From: an uncultured Anaerobutyricum sp.
GTDB lineage: Bacteria > Bacillota > Clostridia > Lachnospirales > Lachnospiraceae
Assembly (NCBI GenBank): GCA_934317185.1
Contig: CAKREJ010000010.1
Coordinates: 1 to 31,681, forward strand
Length of the DNA stretch: 31,681 nt
Reading direction: 5' to 3'
Under the pieces are notes generated by a model. It was not told the DNA's origin. It saw only the letters and a program-made list of their open reading frames with translations, and did no database searches. Position 1 is the stretch's first letter. Every line of letters starts with the position of its first letter. The position numbers were made by a program, and so were the translations under genes. This document shows, piece after piece, positions 14,625 to 23,050 of the stretch.

Positions 14625-16673
14625 ATGAAACGAGAAAAGAATATATCAAGAAAGGTCGCACTGAATTTATGGCTGCCTATTATTGTGGTGGTCTTTATAT
14701 TGGTAGCGGCCTTAGGTGTGATAGAAGTCAGTCCCAGTCTCGGATATACGATCTTAGTGGGAGATGTCATATATCTTATTGCATCTGTTTTGTGTTACGA
14801 GTATACAGAAAAGATGATTAATAATGAATTGCTGGCGGCAGGATTTGAACAGAGTCAGATTCAGAAGCAGATTCTTAAAGAATTGCCGGTGCCGTATGTA
14901 ATGACAGACCGGGAAGGAACGATCATCTGGTACAACAGGCAATTTTTAGAAATTGCAGGTCAGAAGATTATAAAGAAGAGTATCACACAGATTTTTCCGG
15001 GCCTTTATAAAAAGGTTTTCCCACAGAACGGACAGACGAAGGAATATTGTATCACGCAGGAAGAACATAAATATCATGTAGAGTGTAAGAGCATGGTATT
15101 TAAGAATCTGGAACAGGGGAACGAGGAAGAGAACGATGACGGGACTGAAGGAGACGTTCTTCAGGTATTTTATTTTTTTGATGAGACACAGCTTCTTGGA
15201 TATGAGGAAGAGTCAAGGAAAAAGAGTCTTGTTGCCGGACTGATCTATATTGATAATTACGAAGAAGTTCTTGAAAATATGGAAGAAGTAAGGCAGTCCC
15301 TTTTGCTCGCATTAGTAGAACGAAAGATTATAAAGTATATGCAGGGACTTGATGCCATCATCAAAGGTTTTGAGAAGGATAAGTTTCTTTTTGTATTTGA
15401 GGAGGAGAAGCTTGAAGAGCTGATGGAATCTAAGTTTTCTATTCTTGATGAGGTCCGCCTGATCAATATCGGTAATGAGCTGTCTATGACACTGAGTATT
15501 GGTGTCGGTGTGAATGGCGGAAGCTATACCGAAACATATGAGAGTGCAAGAATGGCAATGGATCTGGCACTTGGCCGTGGTGGAGATCAGGCCGTAGTAA
15601 GAGACGGAGATACGATTTCCTATTACGGAGGCAAGACACAGAAGGTAGAGAAGAGTACAAGAGTAAAGGCAAGAGTGAAGGCACACGCTCTGCGTGAGAT
15701 TATGCTCACTCATGATAAGATTTTTGTTATGGGACATAAGAATCCGGATGCAGACTGTATCGGTGCAGCACTTGGTATTTACCGTTTGTCAAAGACTTTA
15801 GGTAAGAGCACATACATTGTTATGGATAAGGATTGTCCGGCGATAGAACCGATCGTAGAGGGGATTTATAAAGAACGGGCAGAGGAAGAAGAGGACATTT
15901 TTGTAACGAATGAGGAGGCGATGCTTCTTAAAGATAAGTCGGCGATGCTCATTGTTGTAGATGTCAATCTTCCGGCGATGACAGAGTGTCCGGAGCTATT
16001 AAAGTCTGTTTCGACAATCGTTGTTCTTGATCATCACAGGCAGAATAATGAGACGATAAAGAATGCGGTCGTTTCTTATGTGGAGCCTTATGCGTCATCA
16101 ACCTGTGAGATGGTAGCGGAGATTTTACAGTATATTGTAGATAAGCCGAAACTTAAGAATATTGAGGCGGATGCCATGTATTCCGGTATTCTCGTAGATA
16201 CCGATAATTTCGTTATAAAAGCCGGTGTCCGTACTTTTGAGGCGGCAGCATTTTTAAGAAGAGCAGGTGCAGATGTTACTCGTGTAAGGAAGATGTTCCG
16301 TGAGGATATGGAGCATTGCCGCATACGAACTTCTATTATTAATAAAGCGGAAATTTATATGGATGAATTTGCTATTTCCCTATTTGATGGGGAGAATGTG
16401 TCAGGAGCTACCGTTGTCGGAGCCAAAGCGGCGAATGCCTTATTAAATATACAGGGAATCCGGGGAAGCTTTGTACTGACAGCTTTACAGGACTGTGTAT
16501 ATGTCAGTGCCCGCTCTATTGATGAGCTTAATGTACAGGTTATCATGGAGAAGTTTGGGGGAGGCGGTCATCTTACGATGGCAGCAGCACAGTTAAAAGA
16601 TGTCACCCTTGAAGAAGCAAAGCGGCAGTTAGAAGAAGTGCTGCGGCAAATGCGTGAAGATGGAGATATATAA
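14625..16673 (+). CDS. gdpP: Cyclic-di-AMP phosphodiesterase, GdpP/YybT family
   Basis: GdpP hydrolyses c-di-AMP to pApA and so tunes potassium and osmotic balance and wall stress. The 682-residue protein has the full family order: two N-terminal membrane helices (about 12-32 and 41-58), a PAS-like domain (about 85-190), a degenerate GGDEF domain (about 200-335) without a canonical GGDEF motif, then DHH (from about 365) and DHHA1. DHH metal ligands are visible: H371, D375 and D377 in GHKNPDADCIG, D446 in VVDVN, DHH at 469-471 and D525 in VDTDN. GGGGH at 645-649 is the DHHA1 motif. The ATG at 14625 follows GGGAGAG. Frame extensions to 14577 start at TTG and lack a ribosome site. It is followed by rplI and dnaB, the usual Firmicute order. 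Confidence 0.95.
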   Translation: MKREKNISRKVALNLWLPIIVVVFILVAALGVIEVSPSLGYTILVGDVIYLIASVLCYEYTEKMINNELLAAGFEQSQIQKQILKELPVPYVMTDREGTIIWYNRQFLEIAGQKIIKKSITQIFPGLYKKVFPQNGQTKEYCITQEEHKYHVECKSMVFKNLEQGNEEENDDGTEGDVLQVFYFFDETQLLGYEEESRKKSLVAGLIYIDNYEEVLENMEEVRQSLLLALVERKIIKYMQGLDAIIKGFEKDKFLFVFEEEKLEELMESKFSILDEVRLINIGNELSMTLSIGVGVNGGSYTETYESARMAMDLALGRGGDQAVVRDGDTISYYGGKTQKVEKSTRVKARVKAHALREIMLTHDKIFVMGHKNPDADCIGAALGIYRLSKTLGKSTYIVMDKDCPAIEPIVEGIYKERAEEEEDIFVTNEEAMLLKDKSAMLIVVDVNLPAMTECPELLKSVSTIVVLDHHRQNNETIKNAVVSYVEPYASSTCEMVAEILQYIVDKPKLKNIEADAMYSGILVDTDNFVIKAGVRTFEAAAFLRRAGADVTRVRKMFREDMEHCRIRTSIINKAEIYMDEFAISLFDGENVSGATVVGAKAANALLNIQGIRGSFVLTALQDCVYVSARSIDELNVQVIMEKFGGGGHLTMAAAQLKDVTLEEAKRQLEEVLRQMREDGDI

Positions 16674-16699
16674 GATTTATTTTATGATATATCAGATAT

Positions 16700-16740
16700 G
16701 AGATGATGCACATCTCGCAGCAGGAATGTCTTGGCATTCC
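16700..16740 (+). promoter_or_regulatory. Two-hairpin leader element, copy A (before rplI)
   Basis: Hairpin 1 is GAGATG-atgca-CATCTC (16700-16716), the linker is GCAGCA (16717-16722), and hairpin 2 is GGAATG-tcttgg-CATTCC (16723-16740). The rplI start is 34 nt downstream. The same architecture and much of the sequence recur at 22268-22305 and 27649-27696. No U-run follows, so it is not a terminator. Confidence 0.6.
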
Positions 16741-16774
16741 TAAAGTATCTTATAATAATACAGGAGGATTTGAA

Positions 16775-17221
16775 ATGAAAGTTATTTTATTAGAAGACGT
16801 AAAGTCTCTTGGAAAAAAAGGTCAGTTAGTGGAAGTAAACGCAGGCTATGCGAGAAACTTTATCCTTCCAAAGAAGCTTGGTGTGGAAGCTACCAATAAA
16901 AATATCAATGATTTAAAGCTTCAGAAGGCACATGAAGATAAGGTTGCAGCAGAACAGTTAGCAGCAGCGAAGGCTCTTGCAGAAGAACTTAAAGAGAAGA
17001 GCGTAGAACTTAAGATGAAGGTTGGCGAGGGAGGACGTACTTTCGGTGCTATCTCCACAAAAGAAATCGCAGCAGCAGCCAAAGAACAGCTTGGTTACGA
17101 TATTGACAAGAAGAAGATTTCTGTAAATGAAGCGATTAAGAGTCTGGGTGTTCATAATGTAAAGATTAAGCTTCATCCTAAGGTAACTGCGGAGTTAAAA
17201 GTAAAAGTAACAGAAAAATAA
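16775..17221 (+). CDS. rplI: 50S ribosomal protein L9
   Basis: L9 is a two-domain 23S rRNA-binding protein of the large ribosomal subunit, located near the L1 stalk. The product is 148 residues, the usual length. [33 protein letters not shown] and, after the long central helix (about 41-75), [12 protein letters not shown] with [17 protein letters not shown] are typical. The start is ATG 16775, right after AGGAGG; the open frame upstream to 16703 runs through the two-hairpin leader and is not coding. It sits between gdpP and dnaB, as in many Firmicutes. The leader element at 16700-16740 could regulate it, and transcription may also come through from gdpP. Confidence 0.97.
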   Translation: MKVILLEDVKSLGKKGQLVEVNAGYARNFILPKKLGVEATNKNINDLKLQKAHEDKVAAEQLAAAKALAEELKEKSVELKMKVGEGGRTFGAISTKEIAAAAKEQLGYDIDKKKISVNEAIKSLGVHNVKIKLHPKVTAELKVKVTEK

Positions 17222-17238
17222 AACCTCAGTGACGTAAC

Positions 17239-17273
17239 AGACGGTGCAAGTACAATGCTTGATTTTGCCGTCT
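17239..17273 (+). other. Hairpin between rplI and dnaB
   Basis: AGACGG (17239-17244) pairs with CCGTCT (17268-17273), and inside it CAAG (17247-17250) pairs with CTTG (17258-17261) across an asymmetric interior loop. The dnaB ribosome site (AAAGGA) begins 4 nt later, so the structure could affect dnaB translation or mRNA processing. No U-run follows. Confidence 0.4.
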
Positions 17274-17287
17274 CAGAAAGGAATCTT

Positions 17288-18637
17288 ATGCCGACAGTAG
17301 ACGAGAATTTTATAAAAAGAATACAGCCTCACAGTGAGGAGGCGGAGCGTTCTGTTTTAGGCTCCATGTTGATGGACAGGGATGCTATCGTTGAGGCAGA
17401 AGATATTCTCACAGGGGAAGACTTCTATCAGCGTCAGTATGGTATCGTATTTGAGGCGATGGTAGAGCTGTATCGGGAAGGAAAGGCTGTTGATCTGATT
17501 ACTCTTCAGGATAAGCTTAAAGAAAAGGAAGTTCCGGAGGAGCTAATGAGTCTTGACTTTTTCAGAGATCTGGTAGAGGTTGTTCCTACGGCAGCGAATG
17601 TTGGCCAGTATGCGAAGATTGTTCACGACAAGGCGACCTTGAGAGCACTTATCAAGGTGACAGAGAATATTGGGAATGAATGCTATCTTGGAAAAGAAGA
17701 TACGGGAGCGATTCTTGAAAAAACAGAAAAAGACATTTTCGGTCTTTTGCAAAATCGAAATCGTATGTCAGACTTTGTTCCGATTCAGCAGATTGTTTTG
17801 AATTCCTTGAATGCGATAGAGGAGGCATCAAAGACCAAAGGAAGAGTTACCGGCGTAGCTACCGGTTTTACAGATCTTGATTATAAGCTGACCGGACTTC
17901 ATCCGGCAGAGCTGATTCTTGTAGCTGCACGACCGGCAATGGGTAAGACCGCTTTTGTTCTTAATATTGCACAGTATGCTGCATTTAAGGATAATCATGC
18001 AGTTGCCATGTTTAGTCTGGAGATGTCAAAAGAACAGCTTGTAACAAGACTTATGGCATCCGAAGCTATGGTAGATTCCCAGCAGATGAGAACAGGTGAT
18101 CTGAGAGATTCCGATTGGGAGAAGCTCTTAGAAGGTGCCTCACTTATCGGTAATTCCAAGCTCATTATTGATGATACAGCAACAACCTTAGCAGAGATTC
18201 GTTCCAAATGCCGAAAGTATAAGCAGACGTATGGGATTGAGTTAGTCGTGATCGACTATCTTCAGCTTATGACAGGAAGTGAATCAAGAAGGAATGAATC
18301 CAGACAGCAGGAAATCTCAGAAATTTCCCGAGCATTAAAGGTTCTTGCAAGAGAGCTTGATGTTCCGATCATTGCCCTCTCTCAGCTTTCCAGAGCGGTA
18401 GAGGCAAGGCAGGATCATAAACCAATGCTTTCAGACCTTCGAGAGTCAGGAGCTATCGAACAGGATGCCGATGTGGTTATGTTCCTGTACAGAGATGAAT
18501 ACTATAATCCAGATACCGAGAAAAAGAATCTGGCAGAGGTTATTGTTGCCAAACAGAGAAATGGTTCCACCGGAAGCGTTGAGCTGGTATGGCTTGGGCA
18601 GTATACGAAGTTTGCAAATAAAGAGCGGGTTATGTAA
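17288..18637 (+). CDS. dnaB: Replicative DNA helicase
   Basis: DnaB is the ring-shaped hexameric helicase that unwinds DNA at the replication fork. The 449-residue protein has the N-terminal collar domain (HSEEAERSVLGSMLMD, about 14-29) and a RecA-like motor. Walker A is AARPAMGKTAF, Walker B is LVVIDYLQLM, and H1a/H3 regions are MFSLEMSKEQLVTRLM, QEISEISRALKVLARELDVP and LSQLSRAVEARQDHKPMLSD. SGAIEQDADVVMFLYRDEYY is close to the C terminus. The start is ATG 17288 after AGAAAGGA; an in-frame ATG at 17255 lies inside the upstream hairpin loop. The stop codon is inside the loop of the terminator that ends the unit. No intein interrupts it. Confidence 0.97.
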   Translation: MPTVDENFIKRIQPHSEEAERSVLGSMLMDRDAIVEAEDILTGEDFYQRQYGIVFEAMVELYREGKAVDLITLQDKLKEKEVPEELMSLDFFRDLVEVVPTAANVGQYAKIVHDKATLRALIKVTENIGNECYLGKEDTGAILEKTEKDIFGLLQNRNRMSDFVPIQQIVLNSLNAIEEASKTKGRVTGVATGFTDLDYKLTGLHPAELILVAARPAMGKTAFVLNIAQYAAFKDNHAVAMFSLEMSKEQLVTRLMASEAMVDSQQMRTGDLRDSDWEKLLEGASLIGNSKLIIDDTATTLAEIRSKCRKYKQTYGIELVVIDYLQLMTGSESRRNESRQQEISEISRALKVLARELDVPIIALSQLSRAVEARQDHKPMLSDLRESGAIEQDADVVMFLYRDEYYNPDTEKKNLAEVIVAKQRNGSTGSVELVWLGQYTKFANKERVM

Positions 18638-18653
18638 GTAACCTGCTTTTTTT
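18624..18653 (+). terminator. Terminator overlapping the end of dnaB
   Basis: AGCGGGTTA (18624-18632) pairs with TAACCTGCT (18639-18647), one G-U, and T7 follows. The dnaB stop codon is in the 6-nt loop, so the stem uses the last codons. Confidence 0.88.
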
Positions 18654-18698
18654 GTATGTTATTGTCGCTGTTTATCGTTATTTAGAGGACGAATGGCA

Positions 18699-18728
18699 TT
18701 GAGAGAGGTTTCTTAAAGTTGATATAAT
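18699..18728 (+). promoter_or_regulatory. Promoter of the MerR-type gene
   Basis: TTGAGA (18699-18704), an 18-bp spacer and a perfect TATAAT (18723-18728). The transcript would begin near 18735, so the ATG there is unlikely to be used and the start at 18789 is preferred. Confidence 0.65.
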
Positions 18729-18788
18729 AAGACTATGCTTGAGTGTGTTTCAGGTAAAATATTGTATGGAACAGGAGCGGATTATATT

Positions 18789-19595
18789 ATGAAAGAAAAC
18801 AAATACACCATCTCGGAAGCTGCCCGGCTTTTGTCGGTGGAGAATCATGTCCTTCGTTACTGGGAAGAGGAGCTTGAACTTAACATACCAAGAAATGAAT
18901 TAGGGCATCGCTATTACCGTGAAGAGGAAATACAGTTATTGCACTGTATCAAAGAATTAAAGAATAAGGGATTTCAGTTAAAAGCAGTAAAAGAAGTTTT
19001 GCCGGATCTGGAACAAAAAAAGCTGATTGATATACATAAATTGCTGATGACGCAGGAAGAGCTTGAAAATCAGGAATTAGAAGAAGCAGAAATGAAAAAA
19101 CAGTCCCGTTTTGCGGAAGAAAACGATAAAAAAATAGAAGAAAGAGACAGGCTGCAATCAGGAGACATCGAAGAAAATGACCGAAAAAAAGATGTAGTTG
19201 ATGGAGATAACGAAAGACGACAGAACGATGCCAGAGTGGAGCGAGAAGACAGAAGCTGCAAAGTGGTTGCTATCCATAAAAATGAAACAGCATCCATGAG
19301 GACCCATGAAGAAAAAATGCAGCAATTTGAAGAAATTATGGGAAGGATCGTTGGCAAAGCACTCCGTGAGCAGGCAGAAAATCTTGGAGATACTATGGGG
19401 AATCATCTCTGCAACAAAATGCTTCGGGAAGTGGACGAACTGATGGTGGAGCAGGAACAGCGGGAGGAGGAACGCTATAAACGACTTGACGAAGCAATCC
19501 GAAGCGTTCAAAAGGCCCGTCAGGAAGTAGCAGTATCAAAAGACGGCTCAAGGAAAAAGAGTCGGTTCTTCCGCAAAAATAAGCGGAAATTATAA
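18789..19595 (+). CDS. MerR-type HTH protein with long charged coiled coil (RacA-like)
   Basis: This is a 268-residue cytoplasmic protein. Residues 5-75 are a MerR winged helix-turn-helix: YTISEAARLLSVENHVLRYW, RYYREEEIQLLHCIKELKNKGFQL (seen as the RYY wing followed by the helix). Residues about 85-165 are extremely rich in Glu, Lys, Asp and Arg, and a second helical region (about 180-245) is coiled-coil-like (EEKMQQFEEIMGRIVGKALR, then EVDELMVEQEQREEERYKRL). The tail is basic (KSRFFRKNKRKL). No metal- or drug-binding domain is visible. This layout resembles Bacillus RacA and related DNA-anchoring proteins more than a classical MerR regulator. The start at 18789 has AGGAG 11 nt upstream. It is monocistronic with its own promoter and terminator. 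A role in chromosome organisation or sporulation is inference. Confidence 0.8.
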   Translation: MKENKYTISEAARLLSVENHVLRYWEEELELNIPRNELGHRYYREEEIQLLHCIKELKNKGFQLKAVKEVLPDLEQKKLIDIHKLLMTQEELENQELEEAEMKKQSRFAEENDKKIEERDRLQSGDIEENDRKKDVVDGDNERRQNDARVEREDRSCKVVAIHKNETASMRTHEEKMQQFEEIMGRIVGKALREQAENLGDTMGNHLCNKMLREVDELMVEQEQREEERYKRLDEAIRSVQKARQEVAVSKDGSRKKSRFFRKNKRKL

Positions 19596-19650
19596 TAGAT
19601 AATCCCTGCTTTTCTTTATAGCCAATAAAAATATTTACAGTAAATAAAAA

Positions 19651-19684
19651 TAAAGAAGACATCGCATTCACGATGTCTTCTTTA
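19651..19684. terminator. Bidirectional terminator between MerR-type gene and ferredoxin
   Basis: A perfect 14-bp stem (19651-19664 with 19671-19684) has a 6-nt loop. A/T-rich outer ends give U-rich tails on both strands. It ends the MerR-type gene on the plus strand and the ferredoxin gene on the minus strand. Confidence 0.88.
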
Positions 19685-19704
19685 TACTTCGTTAATATAA
19701 CGAA

Positions 19705-19926
<222 letters not shown>

Positions 19927-19928
19927 TT

Positions 19929-19957
19929 ATTCTATACTAGATTTCTTTTAATATCAA
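19929..19957 (-). promoter_or_regulatory. Promoter of the ferredoxin gene
   Basis: On the minus strand TTGATA (19952-19957), a 17-bp spacer and TAGAAT (19929-19934). The predicted leader is about 45 nt and contains AGGAGG before the ATG. Confidence 0.7.
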
Positions 19958-20029
19958 GCATAAACTGGCATAAAAATTGTATTAAATTTTGTAAGATGTT
20001 AAATTACTTTTAACTCTTGATATTTGGGG

Positions 20030-20058
20030 TTGTATGTATATGGAAATTCTTTTATAAT
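20030..20058 (+). promoter_or_regulatory. Promoter of the YARHG-domain gene
   Basis: TTGTAT (20030-20035), a 17-bp spacer and TATAAT (20053-20058), about 55 bp before the ATG at 20113. Confidence 0.6.
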
Positions 20059-20112
20059 ATTAGCAAAAGCAATCCAAACAGGACAGGATGCCCAAAGAAG
20101 GGAGGCTGGAGA

Positions 20113-20739
20113 ATGGGAGATAATAAAAAGCAATATGGTACAGTAAGTTTGATGGTTTTAACAGTAATCATCATTTTTTGTGTAATAGCAGTTATAGTTG
20201 TTGGATTTCGAGTGATTAAGAAGAACGAAGATGCGAGGCTGGTTGCGGCTTCAGATACAGAATATATACAGAATAAGAAGGACAGGGAACAGAAGATAGA
20301 AGCGGAGACTAAGAAGGACAGCGAGGAACAAGAAATAAAGAATGAAGATTCAGATACCGGAGAGAGCTTTTACAGTGAAGAGATGAATTCTGTGGCAGCA
20401 GATAATACAGAGGATAAAGTGTATTCAATTAAGGGAGATGATAAAAGCTCGAATCGTTATGAGAGAGCAACACATTTATCCTACACATCAACCGTAAGAT
20501 ATACTCTGGAGGATTTATCCTTGCTTGATTCCTATGGGCTTAAGATTACAAGGAATGAGATTTATGCCCGACACGGACGGATGTTTAATGACCGGGAGCT
20601 TCAGGAGTATTTTCAGCGGCAGCAATGGTATGTTCCGCAGACGGCATCGAACGATTTTGACAGCTCCTGTCTTAATGAAGTAGAACGGTACAATATAGAG
20701 CTTATCAAGACCTATGAGGAACAGGTAGGAGGAAGGTAA
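20113..20739 (+). CDS. Membrane-anchored YARHG-domain protein
   Basis: This 208-residue protein has a single hydrophobic helix at about residues 12-33 (basic flank GDNKKQYG outside it) and no lipobox. Residues 45-110 form a highly charged, low-complexity Lys/Glu/Asp/Ser linker. The C-terminal 70 residues are a YARHG domain: RYTLEDLSLLDSYGLKITRN, EIYARHGRMFNDRELQEYF and QQWYVP. The domain family is extracellular and common in Firmicutes but has no settled function; it may bind cell-wall or other surface ligands. The ATG at 20113 follows GGGAGG at a good distance. It is a single gene between the ferredoxin and the riboflavin operon, with its own promoter. No terminator was recognised before the next promoter. 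Confidence 0.82.
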   Translation: MGDNKKQYGTVSLMVLTVIIIFCVIAVIVVGFRVIKKNEDARLVAASDTEYIQNKKDREQKIEAETKKDSEEQEIKNEDSDTGESFYSEEMNSVAADNTEDKVYSIKGDDKSSNRYERATHLSYTSTVRYTLEDLSLLDSYGLKITRNEIYARHGRMFNDRELQEYFQRQQWYVPQTASNDFDSSCLNEVERYNIELIKTYEEQVGGR

Positions 20740-20817
20740 GTAATTAGAAAAGAACAATTATTTGCATAAATTTTTGATGGATACCGGTATTCATTGTGAA
20801 AAATGTATAAAAAACAG

Positions 20818-20846
20818 TTGAACAATAGAACATAATGCGATATAAT
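20818..20846 (+). promoter_or_regulatory. Promoter of the riboflavin operon
   Basis: TTGAAC (20818-20823), a 17-bp spacer and a perfect TATAAT (20841-20846) lie just upstream of the FMN riboswitch, with transcription expected to start near 20853. Confidence 0.8.
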
Positions 20847-20862
20847 ATCTACGGAAACAAAA

Positions 20863-20999
20863 TATTCTTCAGGGCAGGGTGTGATTCCCGACCGGCGGTA
20901 AGCATTTTTTATTTTAGAAAAGGTGTAAGCCCGCGAGCGACAGCATGATCCGGTGTGATTCCGGAGCCGACGGTATAGTCCGGATGTGAGAAGAAAGAG
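20863..20999 (+). promoter_or_regulatory. FMN riboswitch (RFN element)
   Basis: The classical conserved blocks appear in order: TTCTTCAGGGCAGGGTG, ACCGGCGGTA, AGCCCGCGAGC, GATCCGGTG with ATTCCGGAGCCGACGGTA, then AGTCCGGATG and GAGAAGAA closing with the first block. It senses FMN. The terminator at 21035-21073 is the probable expression platform, so high FMN should reduce transcription of ribD-ribE-ribBA-ribH. Confidence 0.96.
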
Positions 21000-21034
21000 A
21001 CTATGTAAGTATGTGAATGAATGAAATATTTAAA

Positions 21035-21073
21035 GCCCTGGAATTTATTAGTGTAGATTTCAGGGCGTTTTTT
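21035..21073 (+). terminator. Riboswitch-controlled attenuator
   Basis: GCCCTGGAAT (21035-21044) pairs with ATTTCAGGGC (21057-21066), one G-U, followed by G and T6. It sits between the riboswitch aptamer and ribD, so it should form when FMN is bound. Confidence 0.85.
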
Positions 21074-21123
21074 ATTTTACTGGCTTCTTTCTTATCTGAT
21101 TTTACTTACAGGAGGTTAGAGAT

Positions 21124-22257
21124 ATGCCGGAAGAGAAGTATATGAGAAGAGCCATAGAACTGGCCCGGAAGGGAAGCGGTCGTGTAAATCCGAATCCGCT
21201 GGTTGGAGCTGTTATCGTAAAGGATGGACAGATTATCGGGGAAGGCTACCATGAATGTTATGGACAATTACATGCAGAGCGTAATGCGATAGCGAATGCG
21301 AAGAAGAGAGGTAACAATCTTGAAGGTAGCACGATATATGTTACGTTAGAGCCTTGTTGCCATTATGGAAAGACTCCACCTTGTACCGAGGCAATTATTG
21401 AGGAGAAGATTGCAAGAGTCATTGTCGGTTCAGATGATCCAAATCCTTTAGTATCTGGTAAGGGATTTAAGTTACTTCGGGAGAAGGGAATCGAAGTTAT
21501 ACCGCATTTCCTTAAGGAAGAATGTGATGCGATGAACCATGTATTTTTCCATTATATTCGTACAGGAACTCCTTATGTTGCTATGAAGTATGCGATGACG
21601 ATGGACGGAAAGATTGCCTGCTATACCGGAGATTCTAAGTGGGTGACCGGCGAGGAGTCAAGAGCACACGTTCAGACGCTTCGCAATCACTATAAAGGCA
21701 TACTGGCAGGGATAGGAACAGTTCTGGCAGATGATCCGATGCTTAACTGCCGTATAGAGGGAGGAAGAAACCCTATCCGTATTATCGCTGACAGCCATCT
21801 GCGTATTCCGATGGATTCCCAGCTTGTAGCTACAGCCGGGGAGCAGCCGCTTATTGTAGCCTGTCTGCCGGATGCCAACGAGGAGAAAGCAGCACAGCTT
21901 GAGGCAAAGGGAGTAGAAGTGTTACGGATTCCGGGAGTAACGACAGCGGATATAACAGAAGAACAAAAAGAAGTGATTTCTCTGCCGGTTCTGATGAAGG
22001 AGTTAGGAGCACGTAAGATTGACGGCATTCTTTTAGAAGGTGGCGGACAGCTTAATGAGAGTGCTTTACAGGCAGGAATCGTAGATTGCATATATTGCTA
22101 CATTGCTCCTAAGATTTTTGGAGGTGCACAGGCAAAGACTCCGGTGGAAGGACAGGGAGTTGCAAAAGCAGTTGATGCATGGCATTTTAAGAGAATAGGA
22201 ATGCAGGAATTCGGGCAGGATATTTTACTGAAGTACGAAAAAATGTCAGAACGATAG
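21124..22257 (+). CDS. ribD: Bifunctional riboflavin biosynthesis deaminase/reductase
   Basis: RibD performs the second and third steps of the pyrimidine branch of riboflavin synthesis: deamination of the diaminopyrimidine, then reduction of the ribose with NADPH. The 377-residue length is normal. The N-terminal deaminase domain has the zinc site HAE (50-52) and PCCHYGKTPPC (77-87), with NPNPLVGAV upstream. The C-terminal reductase domain has KYAMTMDGKIA, SKWVTGEESRAHVQTLRNHY, GIGTVLADDP and GILLEGGGQLNESAL. ATG at 21124 follows AGGAGG. It is the first gene of the operon under FMN riboswitch control. The 103-bp gap to ribE carries a copy of the two-hairpin leader element. Confidence 0.97.
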   Translation: MPEEKYMRRAIELARKGSGRVNPNPLVGAVIVKDGQIIGEGYHECYGQLHAERNAIANAKKRGNNLEGSTIYVTLEPCCHYGKTPPCTEAIIEEKIARVIVGSDDPNPLVSGKGFKLLREKGIEVIPHFLKEECDAMNHVFFHYIRTGTPYVAMKYAMTMDGKIACYTGDSKWVTGEESRAHVQTLRNHYKGILAGIGTVLADDPMLNCRIEGGRNPIRIIADSHLRIPMDSQLVATAGEQPLIVACLPDANEEKAAQLEAKGVEVLRIPGVTTADITEEQKEVISLPVLMKELGARKIDGILLEGGGQLNESALQAGIVDCIYCYIAPKIFGGAQAKTPVEGQGVAKAVDAWHFKRIGMQEFGQDILLKYEKMSER

Positions 22258-22267
22258 CAGGTATAAA

Positions 22268-22309
22268 CATTTTATGAAGTGACAGCAAGAGTGCACAGAC
22301 ATTCTTGAA
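22268..22309 (+). promoter_or_regulatory. Two-hairpin leader element, copy C (between ribD and ribE)
   Basis: Hairpin 1 is CATTT-tatg-AAGTG (22268-22281), the linker is ACAGCA (22282-22287), hairpin 2 is AGAGTG-cacaga-CATTCT (22288-22305), followed by TGAA. The ribE start is 55 nt downstream. This is the most divergent of three copies, but the right arm and the TGAA are identical to copy B and all spacings are the same. Confidence 0.5.
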
Positions 22310-22360
22310 TTTGTGAAGTAGCTTGGGCATTTTTAAAAGAAATATAGAAAGGCAGATTGT

Positions 22361-23026
22361 ATGTTTACAGGAATTATTGAGGAAGTTGGAGAAATCCAGA
22401 GCATAAAAAAAGGTGCGAATTCCGCAGTCATTACAATTAAGGCAAGCACTGTTTTAGGAGATCTGCATTTGGGTGACAGTGTGGCACTGAACGGTGTATG
22501 TCTCACAGCAGTATCTATCGGAAAGAATAATTACTCTGTAGATGTGATGCATGAGACATTGAAGCGAACCAATTTGGGTGAGTTAAAAAGTGGAAGTAAG
22601 GTTAACCTTGAGAGGGCGATGGCGGCGAATGGCAGATTTGGTGGTCATATCGTAGCGGGACATGTCGATGGAACAGGAACAATTTCTTCCATGAAGAAAG
22701 ATGATAATGCTGTATGGATTACGATAGATACTTCAGCAGCAATATTAAAATATATTATAAGCAAAGGCTCTATCACAATTGATGGAGTAAGCCTTACTGT
22801 AGCAAAGGTTGATAATAAGAGCTTTGCTGTTTCGGTCATTCCTCATACGGGGCAGAATACGACACTTCTTAATAAGAAGCCGGGAGATACCGTAAATCTT
22901 GAGAATGATATGGTAGGCAAATATGTTGAAAAGCTTCTCCAGTATGGAAGTGTTCCTGCGGAGGAAGAAGACACGACGGAGAAATCGGGAATCACGATGG
23001 ATTTTCTCCTTCAGAATGGATTTTAA
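22361..23026 (+). CDS. ribE: Riboflavin synthase, alpha subunit
   Basis: The enzyme dismutates two 6,7-dimethyl-8-ribityllumazine molecules to riboflavin and a pyrimidine that re-enters the pathway. The 221-residue protein shows the two tandem lumazine-binding barrels: MFTGIIEEVGEIQSIKKG (1-18) with SVALNGVCLTAV, and NGRFGGHIVAGHVDGTGTI with SITIDGVSLTVAKV. The ESxVNGVxLT-like repeats are recognisable in both halves. ATG at 22361 follows GAAAGG. It is the second gene of the operon, with ribBA 24 bp further on (GGGAGGA before it). The tail beyond about residue 195 is short and hydrophilic, as usual. Length and motif content show no damage. Confidence 0.97.
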   Translation: MFTGIIEEVGEIQSIKKGANSAVITIKASTVLGDLHLGDSVALNGVCLTAVSIGKNNYSVDVMHETLKRTNLGELKSGSKVNLERAMAANGRFGGHIVAGHVDGTGTISSMKKDDNAVWITIDTSAAILKYIISKGSITIDGVSLTVAKVDNKSFAVSVIPHTGQNTTLLNKKPGDTVNLENDMVGKYVEKLLQYGSVPAEEEDTTEKSGITMDFLLQNGF

Positions 23027-23050
23027 TAATTAAGGGAGGACCTAAGATAA

